Assembly: GCF_000447295.1 (NCBI RefSeq)
Contig: NZ_KE650771.1
Span: 2,009,004 to 2,073,003 of the forward strand
Reading direction: 5' to 3'
Source: Fischerella sp. PCC 9431
GTDB lineage: Bacteria; Cyanobacteriota; Cyanobacteriia; Cyanobacteriales; Nostocaceae
DNA length: 64,000 bases
Part shown: positions 8,018 through 15,967 of the stretch, piece after piece
Position numbering within the stretch: the first letter of the stretch is position 1
Layout of the letters: every line of letters starts with the position of its first letter
Notes under the pieces: model-generated
Database searches by the model: none
What the model was told of the DNA's origin: nothing
What the model saw: only the letters and a program-made list of their open reading frames with translations
Translations under genes and position numbers: made by a program

Positions 8018-9301
8018 TTAAGCTTTAAACTTTACCCATCCTGGTACAAATCTAATTTCACCACTTTGACTGACGATAGTGCGTCGTGATTTTGGTGCTT
8101 CAAAACCGGGTGCTTTAATCCCGCAAATATCACGTAACTCAGCACGGAGTTCATCATTAAAACATAAACCAATAGTAGTTCCTGTCATCCCGCTACCCCA
8201 ACCTAGTCGTAAGGTGTAAGGACATTTTTCTATTTCATAAATTTCGCGAATATAGCCAAAATCTAAGTTTTTACCAGCTGCGTTGGGATTATTTTCAATT
8301 TCTTGCCAATAATCATGTTCATAATCCCATTGTTCTTGAGCAAATTCTTGACATATTTGTAAAAGTTCATCAAGGGTATGGAAAGGTAAATTCATCCCTT
8401 GTTTATGCTTAAACCAAGAAAGCATATCTGTATCTAAGGTGAGAGTAAATTCTGTCTGCACATTCCACACCATTTCAGCATATATAGATGCTTTATATTT
8501 AGCTGAATAGTCAGAAAATCTGCTTGTGACAATTACCTCAGCTACAACTGGTACATTAATTGGTCTAGATTGACCTTTTTTATTTACTATTTTCTTTTCT
8601 ATCAGTGGTTCTGAGTCACTGACTTTTAGACAGCGCAAGAAATCTGTATTCTGACTTCTTCCTGAAAAAAGCTTATTTTGGTAGGTGAGATGAAATTCTG
8701 AAAAAAGACTATCCATGAATAAATCATCATCAACAAATTGTTGTTGACGTTTATTCTTGCTGAGTTCTCCTAGTCTTTCTCTTAATTTTTTTTCAATTTC
8801 GCTGACACGTCTATTTGCAGGAAGTTTATAGCGATCTGCATATTTTAATAAATGATATGCGATCGCAGTTCTGATTGCACCCTTAATTGACGAACCAGGT
8901 ATAAATAACTGTCCCATTCCGTTACGAATCATGGGACGCAAATCGGTGATTTTTTCTTGGGTAAATTTTTGGTCAATGGTGTGTTTGGGAAAAATTGCTT
9001 CTTCTTCATGAGTTGCATTCCACCATTCATCACCAAATGCTTTTTTTAGAAGTCTATCTATATCTTGGCGTTCTTCTATAGCTTGAATATAGTCGTTTAA
9101 AAATCTTCCTCCCTGCTTTTGTAACGCTTTTGCTAATAATTCTTGGTTTGGGAGATAAACTTTCTTGGCTGTCTGCACATATTCAAATGGATTTAATCGC
9201 GATACAGATGAACCAATATGGAGTACAGGACTAATTAACTGTATCCGTTTTGATTCACAAACATCAGGTTTCTTAAGTGCAGATTCTATAGAAACCACCA
9301 T
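8018..9301 (-). CDS. csm5: Type III-A CRISPR RAMP protein Csm5
   Basis: A 427-aa subunit that caps the crRNA 3' side of the Csm complex. The N-terminus has the RAMP motif LISPVLHIGSSVSRLNPFEY, followed by FIPGSSIKGAIRTAIAYHLL, the conserved GSSxKGxxR loop. GWGSGMTGTTIGL near the end is the C-terminal glycine-rich loop. Length is within the family range. It lies 4 bases after csm4 and 9 before cas6, within one operon. Confidence 0.9.
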   Translation of the reverse strand: MVVSIESALKKPDVCESKRIQLISPVLHIGSSVSRLNPFEYVQTAKKVYLPNQELLAKALQKQGGRFLNDYIQAIEERQDIDRLLKKAFGDEWWNATHEEEAIFPKHTIDQKFTQEKITDLRPMIRNGMGQLFIPGSSIKGAIRTAIAYHLLKYADRYKLPANRRVSEIEKKLRERLGELSKNKRQQQFVDDDLFMDSLFSEFHLTYQNKLFSGRSQNTDFLRCLKVSDSEPLIEKKIVNKKGQSRPINVPVVAEVIVTSRFSDYSAKYKASIYAEMVWNVQTEFTLTLDTDMLSWFKHKQGMNLPFHTLDELLQICQEFAQEQWDYEHDYWQEIENNPNAAGKNLDFGYIREIYEIEKCPYTLRLGWGSGMTGTTIGLCFNDELRAELRDICGIKAPGFEAPKSRRTIVSQSGEIRFVPGWVKFKA

Positions 9302-9305
9302 AATT

Positions 9306-10385
9306 TTATTTATCCTGTTGTTGAACTTTAATGGGTAGGCTTAGACTAATTCCACTGCGGTAGATACTATGTTTTTTAAACTCCCCAGGTGTCACATCTA
9401 CTAATTTACCTTGTGGTTGCTGGGTAAAAACAGAACCTTCAGTAAACATCCGCACCATTTTGCGGCGTACATTACTTCCGATTACCCAACCACCTCGTTC
9501 TTGAATTTCGTAGCTGCTAGATTCTAAAAATTCTTGATTTATATAAGAATCCCAAAATAAACTGATTAAAGTATTGTGAGTTCCACCGGAAAAGTTTACA
9601 GTTTGTTCCCAATTTAGAGGTAGTTCTAAAAATTCCACCTCGAACCGTCCCGCACCGCTAGAACGTTCTCCTCCTAATCCCTCTTCTCCTAGTAAGTGTA
9701 ATGCAGCTGCTAATTTTGCTTCTAATTGTTGATCTTTTGTAGAAAGATACAATAGAAAGTATAAACCAGATTTATTTTGGTCAGACTGGAATTGGACAAA
9801 ACCTGTATGGTAAAGATTTGTCGCTCTGGTGGTTCTGTCTACAGCGATTTTTGGTAGCTGATCTATTTTGAATGCTTTTTTATAGTTAAATGTCTCTTTA
9901 TCATTCAAAAATCCATGAGATTCTTTTTTGCTAGTGTAGTCAATCAGTTCCTGACGGTCTTCTTTTGTAAATCTTTCTGATTGATACCATTTTTGCCATA
10001 CCTCTAGGGGTAGGTAATTAAGTTTCTTATATGTTTTGAAAAATTCTAAGTCTCCTTTATTTTTTTCGTCATCAGCAGGATAATTAATCGGAAATGTTAG
10101 CGGACGGGGAACATAATATATTGTGTCTTTATCGTTCTGTAGGTAAATGAATGTAGAACTGATACGAAAGGGTGGTTTATTGTCTGGTTGATTTTCTGTA
10201 GGAAATGTTTTTAGTAGATTTTCCACAGGGTCTTTTCCAAATAATCGCGCATACGAACTTATCCAAGCACTAAATAAAGTATCTGAACGTACCCTTTCGC
10301 TACTTTCTTCAATCCCAATACCCAATTCACCAAAATGAGCAGGATTATTGCCAAAATTGAGTTTAACTAATTTCCAAATACTCAT
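9306..10385 (-). CDS. csm4: Type III-A CRISPR RAMP protein Csm4
   Basis: A 359-aa subunit that binds the 5' handle of crRNA and contacts Cas10. The opening MSIWKLVKLNFGNNPAHFGE and the motif RVRSDTLFSAWISSYARLFG match Csm4, as does GLGGERSSGAGRFEV, the glycine-rich loop near residue 240. The start overlaps the csm3 stop by 4 bases (ATGA), a sign of translational coupling. Nothing appears to be missing. Confidence 0.9.
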   Translation of the reverse strand: MSIWKLVKLNFGNNPAHFGELGIGIEESSERVRSDTLFSAWISSYARLFGKDPVENLLKTFPTENQPDNKPPFRISSTFIYLQNDKDTIYYVPRPLTFPINYPADDEKNKGDLEFFKTYKKLNYLPLEVWQKWYQSERFTKEDRQELIDYTSKKESHGFLNDKETFNYKKAFKIDQLPKIAVDRTTRATNLYHTGFVQFQSDQNKSGLYFLLYLSTKDQQLEAKLAAALHLLGEEGLGGERSSGAGRFEVEFLELPLNWEQTVNFSGGTHNTLISLFWDSYINQEFLESSSYEIQERGGWVIGSNVRRKMVRMFTEGSVFTQQPQGKLVDVTPGEFKKHSIYRSGISLSLPIKVQQQDK

Positions 10386-11377
10386 GTTTTGCTTCCATTG
10401 CCCAATAATAATTTTTGTTTGATAGCATTACTTAAATCACCAAAGTTATCTAGCAAAGCAGAAGTATCATTCACTGTTTTGATTAAGTTAAAATTTGCTG
10501 ATTTTACTGTTGCTGCCGTCACTTCTTGATATTGTTTTAAGTCACGATAAAATAGCTTTAAATTCTCAAACTTAATTTTTCCATAACCACGCGAACCGTG
10601 ACCACCTAAAGCATCATCTTGGTCTAGTAAAGCGAGTCCTATAGCAATATTTTTTAAGTCTTCTACTGCTTGTTCTTGGTTTTCTACTGTGTAGATTAAT
10701 TCAAAATTAAATTTTGCGCCTGCGGGTACACGTTCTAATTGTCTGGGGTTTGCTGCTGCGGTAACTCGGTCAATCCCGTTTTCAAATTTCCACTCAGTCA
10801 TATATAAACCAGTGTCAATTCTCTTCAATTGTTCTGCTGATTCTGGTAATAGATGACAGTCCCTAACAATTAAACGCGCTGGACAGTTACGACCACGATT
10901 AATTCTAATGTAATTGTTTCCGTTGATAGTTCGAGTGGGATTATCTTCTTTATAAATATCTCTTTGTTCTTCTTGTCTAGCGAAATCAACAGACATCCAA
11001 AATCCAGAACCACCTGTAGAACCAAAGACACGGCTAATTTGACAGGTTTTAGCACCTTCGTAGGGAATTAATTGTCCATCGATTTCAGTAAATCCATCTA
11101 CTAAATCATCACTTTCATAACGATAGGTTCCACTTCCTCCTGTACGATTGAGGGGTTTATTTAATAATCTTTCTAAAATGGATCGCAACTTACCTTTAAT
11201 TGATGAACCAGGTAAATAAGGATATTGCGTGAGGGGGTCACGAATTATAGGTTTATCAAGTCCACCAATATCCAAATTTTCACCACCACCACCAATATGT
11301 AAACCTGTTTCTACTATTAAGTTACTATTGAGGCGAAATTTACCGAGTAAGGGTTTTTGTGTTGCTGATGCTGGCAT
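10382..11377 (-). CDS. csm3: Type III-A CRISPR backbone RNase Csm3
   Basis: A 331-aa protein that forms the helical backbone of the Csm effector and cuts target RNA at 6-nt intervals. The motif LDIGGLDKPIIRDPLTQYPY carries the aspartate known to be catalytic in Csm3 (the D of GGLD), so target RNA cleavage should be intact. YLPGSSIKGKLRSILERLL follows, and GGHGSRGYGKIKF is the glycine-rich loop. It is somewhat longer than compact Csm3 proteins (about 220-250 aa), with extra segments in the middle. Start is 2 bases after the csm2 stop. Confidence 0.92.
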   Translation of the reverse strand: MPASATQKPLLGKFRLNSNLIVETGLHIGGGGENLDIGGLDKPIIRDPLTQYPYLPGSSIKGKLRSILERLLNKPLNRTGGSGTYRYESDDLVDGFTEIDGQLIPYEGAKTCQISRVFGSTGGSGFWMSVDFARQEEQRDIYKEDNPTRTINGNNYIRINRGRNCPARLIVRDCHLLPESAEQLKRIDTGLYMTEWKFENGIDRVTAAANPRQLERVPAGAKFNFELIYTVENQEQAVEDLKNIAIGLALLDQDDALGGHGSRGYGKIKFENLKLFYRDLKQYQEVTAATVKSANFNLIKTVNDTSALLDNFGDLSNAIKQKLLLGNGSKT

Positions 11378-11379
11378 AT

Positions 11380-11916
11380 TTACCTTCCACCTTCACCTTT
11401 GTGATATGCAATAATAGATTCGACTAATTGAACTAAGCGATCAAAATCTTCTTTGCTGTATACTCTATCAATCGCTGCGGACATGATATCGCTTAATGGT
11501 TTGACGGCTCTTTGTCTAGCAGCAGCATAGGCTAATTTAGGTTTGAGAAGTACGATATCTGTTTCGATTTTTGCAAAAATTAATTTATTTATTTGACTAT
11601 CAGCCTCAGATTGAATATACTTACTCTTCTCATCAATTTCTTTAGAATCTTTGAGGGAATGTTTCAGTCTTTCTTTTTCTAGTTCTATTTGCTTTTGAAT
11701 TTCTTGGATTTTTTCATCATCTTGAGATACCTTAGCTTTAATTTGATTGATTGCATCTAAAAACTTTCTGACTTGATTAGTTTCCAATCTTTGTTGTTTG
11801 AGATAAGGGCCAAGTCTTTCTGCATCTTGCACTAAATCCCGGATGGGATAGCTTTTTAGACCATCTTTGAAACTGTTGATTCTATTTTTAACTTCTTGGG
11901 GAATATTTTCTGCCAT
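11380..11916 (-). CDS. csm2: Type III-A CRISPR small subunit Csm2
   Basis: A 178-aa helical protein that lines the inner filament of the Csm complex along the crRNA-target duplex. The sequence is almost all helix and strongly charged (for example EIQKQIELEKERLKHSLKDS). LETNQVRKFLDAINQIKAK matches the conserved Csm2 core, and it ends with the typical KPLSDIMSAAIDRV helix. It is longer than the usual 120-150 aa because of a coiled-coil insertion in the middle. It sits between cas10 and csm3 with 2-base gaps. Confidence 0.85.
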   Translation of the reverse strand: MAENIPQEVKNRINSFKDGLKSYPIRDLVQDAERLGPYLKQQRLETNQVRKFLDAINQIKAKVSQDDEKIQEIQKQIELEKERLKHSLKDSKEIDEKSKYIQSEADSQINKLIFAKIETDIVLLKPKLAYAAARQRAVKPLSDIMSAAIDRVYSKEDFDRLVQLVESIIAYHKGEGGR

Positions 11917-11918
11917 AA

Positions 11919-14213
11919 TTATCCACGATTCAATAACTCAATCCAAGTTGCGATCGCTCGAAAATAAGGAGCATTATAAGGACTCTTTAAAGACTTCCGA
12001 AAATCCTCATCTTTTAAGACATGATTTGGTAATCTTGTCAAAGTATAAGCTATCTTAGGTAAATGTAAATAATATCTCGTTCCTTTCGCCTCCTCTGATT
12101 TTTTGTCCTTGACTTTTTGCAAAGCTTCTTTTTGTATTTGTGCAGTTATTAATAAATTACGGACAAAGTTGCGGGAATAATTAATCCCTATATTCTGCTT
12201 TTCTAACCTCTCAACAAATGGTAATATACCCAAGAGTTCAGGCATTGATACTGGCTTAAGATACTTTCTTATTTCCTCATCAATAACATTGCTATCTTTC
12301 TCTTGAAATCCTAACCATTCATCCCACTTAAATACTTCGCCAAATAAACCTAAGCTATCCTTTCCATTACCTTTGGCTGCTTCTTCCGCTTCTCCGGATT
12401 CAGCTGCTGCTTGATACAAAGGAAATTTCGCATCCGCAATACTAATTCCTCCTGAGAGGGTAATATCTGGATTGTGACCTGTGTAAGCACGGAAGCATTG
12501 ATAAACATCAAAAGCGAATTCTACAACTTCATTCCATGCACCACTGACAAATAAGTCATCACCACCAGCATAGATAAATAGTAGATTTTGACGTGGGTCT
12601 GAGGTTAAACTTTGATATTTGCTTTCGGGGTAATTATTCGGTAAATTATCTGCACGTTTTTCCGCCAAGCTATTCAGATAAACCTTAAAGAAATAACTCA
12701 TCTGGCGAGATAAACAAGCTATTCTGGGTAAAGTTTTCTTGTTCCCCAAACCCTCAGCAAATATTCTTCCTAGTCTGTCTACATCCATGCGTAAATAGGC
12801 TACTCTATCAATACCTTTGGCTAAATTTGCAAATTCATTAGCTCGCATGATTGAGCCTTTTTTTTCTATACTTTCTGTTGCATAATCTCCAAGTAGTAAA
12901 GGAACTGTTTTAGAAAAATGACGAAACTTATAATGTTCAACTTCCCAATCATTAACTAGAAAAGTAGTCTCATTTTTTAAATCTATTTGTTTCCAATTCT
13001 TAAATAAATGATAATAAATATTGATAGCTGGTCTTTGATTATGGGCAGGAATTTCAAAGGAGAGGCTATCTAATCTCTTATCTATAACTTTGTTGTAAGA
13101 ACGGACAATAGCTTTCACATTTAATAACTTTTCTCCCAACCTAAACATATTTCGGCATGTTTCACAAGCCATGACTGAATCCAATTCTTCTTTGTTCAAT
13201 CTATCTAGCTTTTCTACATCATCTCTATGACATACTTTACAAGGTTCATGACTATAACTAGGCTGGATAAAATTATTGATTTGTTCAGCAAACTTCTGTG
13301 ATTTTTGTTTAGATAAATGACTTGTTATATCTGACCAAGTCTGAGCAAACTTTGCTGTTTTAATATCTTCAATGGGAAAATTTAAACAATCAAGAGCAAG
13401 AAATACTTTACCTTGAAACTCCCTCAAAAGCCATTTATTAAACTGATCACGTATTTGTTCTACAGCTTCTTTTGTTTTTTCTGTAGCTGCGGCTAAAATA
13501 TAAAAGTTACCACCACCAGCATAAATTACATTCGTACGTGGTAGTTTTAAATCTATTAATAACTGCTGTACAACTTCTTCTACCACTAATTCTAAATAAA
13601 AACTTCGCGCTCGTAGAGATTTTAATGCACCATCAGAGGAAATAGTATAAATAAAATTTTGAATTCCGGATAAATCACCTGCAATTAAACTAAATTCGTT
13701 TTTACCTTGATTGTTAGCAATAGCTGCTGCAACAGCAGCTGTACTTCTGGCTATATCTATTAATGCAATGTCAGATTCACCAGAACTGATAAAAGAGCAG
13801 AATTTTTCCAGAATCAAATTTAGTAAAGAAAGATTTTCCCAATCTTCACTATTGAGATTATTTAAAGCTTCTTTGACTTCTTTTTTCAATTCCTCAAAGT
13901 CTGTAGGCTGCTCTTTTTGAGGATATGGGATTTTAGGATTCTCATTTGCAATTGCTTGTGGTTTCCAAAAATGCTGTTTGTTCTGTGTATCTTCAGATAG
14001 CTTTACCGAGTTAAACAAAGATTTTAGAGCTTTTGGTGTGCTATCAGACCAAAGCATATTCATAGCTTCCTTTGCAGCACCTTCACTCTCTTTAGTAGAA
14101 GCACTAAATTTATTAGTTAAATCTATATCAACCCCAACCCATTTTCCTAGTACGGTAACAGCTTGTTGTATTACTTGTAAAGCAGCATTGTGTGCAGGAT
14201 GTGTATCTGTCAT
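11919..14213 (-). CDS. cas10: Cas10/Csm1, HD-less type III-A large subunit
   Basis: A 764-aa large subunit that on target RNA binding makes cyclic oligoadenylates. The cyclase palm has YAGGDDLFVSGAW at about residue 547, with the GGDD motif intact. A zinc-binding segment CKVCHRD...CETC lies at about 322-352, and another nucleotide-binding segment (IYAGGGNFYIL) at about 228. The usual N-terminal HD nuclease is not recognisable: there is no HD pair in the first 150 residues, and where relatives have DISLYDHSRTT this protein has DIALIDIARST. DNA cleavage by this subunit is therefore unlikely, while signalling should persist. It is the first gene of the operon. Confidence 0.93.
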   Translation of the reverse strand: MTDTHPAHNAALQVIQQAVTVLGKWVGVDIDLTNKFSASTKESEGAAKEAMNMLWSDSTPKALKSLFNSVKLSEDTQNKQHFWKPQAIANENPKIPYPQKEQPTDFEELKKEVKEALNNLNSEDWENLSLLNLILEKFCSFISSGESDIALIDIARSTAAVAAAIANNQGKNEFSLIAGDLSGIQNFIYTISSDGALKSLRARSFYLELVVEEVVQQLLIDLKLPRTNVIYAGGGNFYILAAATEKTKEAVEQIRDQFNKWLLREFQGKVFLALDCLNFPIEDIKTAKFAQTWSDITSHLSKQKSQKFAEQINNFIQPSYSHEPCKVCHRDDVEKLDRLNKEELDSVMACETCRNMFRLGEKLLNVKAIVRSYNKVIDKRLDSLSFEIPAHNQRPAINIYYHLFKNWKQIDLKNETTFLVNDWEVEHYKFRHFSKTVPLLLGDYATESIEKKGSIMRANEFANLAKGIDRVAYLRMDVDRLGRIFAEGLGNKKTLPRIACLSRQMSYFFKVYLNSLAEKRADNLPNNYPESKYQSLTSDPRQNLLFIYAGGDDLFVSGAWNEVVEFAFDVYQCFRAYTGHNPDITLSGGISIADAKFPLYQAAAESGEAEEAAKGNGKDSLGLFGEVFKWDEWLGFQEKDSNVIDEEIRKYLKPVSMPELLGILPFVERLEKQNIGINYSRNFVRNLLITAQIQKEALQKVKDKKSEEAKGTRYYLHLPKIAYTLTRLPNHVLKDEDFRKSLKSPYNAPYFRAIATWIELLNRG

Positions 14214-14365
14214 ATAAATTGTGTAGCGAATAAGGCTATTAATTTAATTAGTCTTTAGTCACGGTTAACTGTATGCAATTATGCAACATGGGTGGAAAAG
14301 GGGTCTTCCATACCAAATACTTGCAGATTGTTTTAAAAGTTGAATAAAACAAAAATTAAAAACCC
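14214..14365. promoter_or_regulatory. Presumed promoter region of the csm operon
   Basis: About 150 AT-rich bases upstream of cas10, the first gene of the minus-strand operon. The operon promoter must lie here or within the next few hundred bases. I see no clear -35/-10 pair and no convincing operator, so this is positional inference. Confidence 0.3.
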
Positions 14366-14387
14366 TCTCAATCTAAATAGACTGAGA
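14366..14387. terminator. Hairpin, possible terminator
   Basis: TCTCAATCTA at 14366-14375 pairs with TAGACTGAGA at 14378-14387 with one mismatch and a 2-base core loop. A run of A follows on the plus strand, and a T-poor tract lies on the minus strand. It may separate the csm operon from the gene at 14.45 kb. Confidence 0.4.
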
Positions 14388-14394
14388 AAAAAGA

Positions 14395-14438
14395 ATCTAG
14401 AGTGCATGGTATTAAATTTGGCACTATGCGCTCTAGAT
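14395..14438 (-). terminator. 13-bp stem hairpin downstream of 14453-14767
   Basis: ATCTAGAGTGCAT at 14395-14407 pairs with ATGCGCTCTAGAT at 14426-14438, a 13-bp stem with one mismatch. On the minus strand it starts 15 bases after the stop of the membrane-protein gene and is followed by TTCTTTTTT. That fits a rho-independent terminator for that gene. Confidence 0.6.
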
Positions 14439-14452
14439 ATAAATATCAAGCT

Positions 14453-14767
14453 TTATTTATTGGTTGATGTCTCTGATTTATGTGCTTCAGTACGATATGA
14501 TACCTGAAACCAGTCACCGAATTTAATATCAAACATAGTGCTAGTGTACTTACATAAAAGACTTTGAAGTACAGCAGAGCCAGCAAGAGAAACTGTAAGG
14601 ATAGATATCAAAATCAGCAGAGATAAAATTTTACTCTGCGTATGCTTGGGTTTTTTTAGCTGGGGAAGAAGAGCTTGATTGTTGTCTTGGAAGTACATGC
14701 TTTGTAAACTATGCTGCTTATCAGAGTCGAGACTTGCTTGTGGCAAGTTATCTAGTTGTTTTTTCAT
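14453..14767 (-). CDS. Small single-pass membrane protein, unknown function
   Basis: A 104-aa protein I do not recognise. Residues 1-45 are polar and helical (MKKQLDNLPQASLDSDKQ). A strong membrane helix of about 25 residues follows (ILSLLILISILTVSLAGSAV), then a short tail with KFGDWFQVSYRTE. I chose ATG 14767 because AAGG lies 8 bases upstream; the frame is open for 17 more codons. It has its own hairpin terminator and lies just upstream of the cas operon on the same strand. A CRISPR link is possible from position only. Confidence 0.5.
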   Translation of the reverse strand: MKKQLDNLPQASLDSDKQHSLQSMYFQDNNQALLPQLKKPKHTQSKILSLLILISILTVSLAGSAVLQSLLCKYTSTMFDIKFGDWFQVSYRTEAHKSETSTNK

Positions 14768-15092
14768 GATTACCTTGTTAATGGTAAGTTTTTGTACTAA
14801 GTACGATTTGTTACCCATTATTTTTTACTCAAACCAGTATTATGCTTACGTAGATACTAGAGTATGAGTTTTTAAATTCATAGGAGATATTACGCACGTA
14901 CTCATTATCACTGTATTATATTTGTATTTTCTTATTTAAGCTATCTATTTGATGTATCTTTAACATTCAGATAAGTTGTTGGTTCTGTTGCTTATCTGGG
15001 CTTGCTTGACCTTTAAATCAGAAATAGGTATGCTTGCATGTGTAGCCTAGTAATTACAAATAATTAATTGTGCTTCGGCAAAGATAATACCA

Positions 15093-15196
15093 AACGCAAA
15101 CAACACCCCGAAAGGGGATTGAAGCACTTACTTTGTTAACTAGGCTGCTTTATCTTCGTCACTCTCATTTATTCTTCCCCGTAAGGGGATAAAAGA
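15093..15196. CRISPR. Decayed CRISPR remnant, two repeat-like hairpins
   Basis: Two similar hairpins lie exactly 71 bases apart. The first (about 15093-15125) contains CACCCCGAAAGGGGATTGAAG. The second (about 15164-15196) contains TTCCCCGTAAGGGGATAAAAG. The stem-loop followed by GGGGATTGAAG resembles cyanobacterial CRISPR repeats ending in GGATTGAAAC, and 71 is a normal repeat-plus-spacer length. Identity between the copies is partial, and no third copy follows; a MITE-like palindrome occupies the place where it would lie. I read this as a dead array end next to the csm genes; the alternative is two unrelated hairpins. Confidence 0.35.
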
Positions 15197-15259
15197 CTCT
15201 TTAGTAAAGCGTTTGTTGTGAAGATCTACGGTTTATTGCTTACCTGAGATTTTGCGCCA

Positions 15260-15400
15260 GGCGACTAGAAGTCGCGGCTACACATGCAAGACGCATAGCG
15301 TTTTCCCAGAGGGAAGACCACCTACGTGGGTTTAAAACCCTTATTTTTCCGTTAGTCTGTGTCGTGGATTTGGTTTATGTAGCCGCGATTTCTAATCGTC
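15260..15400. mobile_element. MITE-like palindromic element
   Basis: The left end, 15260-15282 (GGCGACTAGAAGTCGCGGCTACA), is the inverse of the right end, 15378-15400, with 3 mismatches in 23. Between them are smaller palindromes (CCACCTACGTGGG, GGGTTTAAAACCC). Ends beginning GGCGA-TAGAA-TCGCGGCTA are typical of a family of small non-coding palindromic elements in Nostoc genomes. It carries no gene. Confidence 0.7.
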
Positions 15401-15489
15401 TGAGCTAGCGCAAGAGTTCAGTTAAACGATCGCATTCCAACAAGCCACTACGCATCTACGCACTTACCGTTGATTACGAAAATCCTCAG

Positions 15490-15660
15490 AACATTGCGAC
15501 ATTAGTCACAAGTGTCGCGATCTTTCTTACTAATGTCGTTCCATCCATAAGTAACATCACAACATATGTGACTAATGTTACGACCTTTCTTATTAACGTC
15601 GTTCCATCTATAAGTAACATCAGAACATGTGTGACTAATGCCACGACCTTTCTTATAGAT
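15490..15660. repeat. 63-bp tandem repeat, about 2.7 copies
   Basis: CTTTCTTA recurs at 15522, 15585 and 15648, giving a period of 63 bases. Each unit holds TGACTAATG/CATTAGTCAC, CGACCTTTCTTA, GTCGTTCCATC and ATAAGTAACATCA. Because 63 is a multiple of three, frames on both strands stay open (82 codons on the minus strand, 71 on the plus). Neither predicted peptide looks like a known protein. Confidence 0.7.
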
Positions 15661-15942
15661 GAGACGACATTTGCCACAAATGTGGAAGCGATCGCTCTAC
15701 CTACGAATTGCTCTCTAAAACTTAATTTTTTCAACTTTATAAAAATTAATCATACCTGGGATAGATTTATATCTATTACTTGATCGCGGTTTTTAGAATT
15801 TTCGTTATAGTCTATACATCCAAGTCTGCATAGCCAGCTGACGAAGAGCAAAGTTTCCTCTAGCCTGACTATTTGGTTGATATATCTTTAAAATGTGAGC
15901 AAAGTGTAATTGCAACTAGTAGCAGGCAACCGCAAAAAGCTG

Positions 15943-15948
15943 TATAAT
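15943..15948 (+). promoter_or_regulatory. Candidate -10 box for the poly-HAMP kinase
   Basis: TGTATAAT lies about 20 bases upstream of the ATG at 15968. No good -35 is seen at 16-18 bases, and the leader would be very short, so this is tentative. Confidence 0.3.
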
Positions 15949-15967
15949 CTATTTTATAGACATCCGT

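Noticed and set aside
15486-15783. Small protein genes over the 63-bp repeat
   Set aside because: Frames are open on both strands because the unit is a multiple of three; neither has a ribosome site or known relatives.
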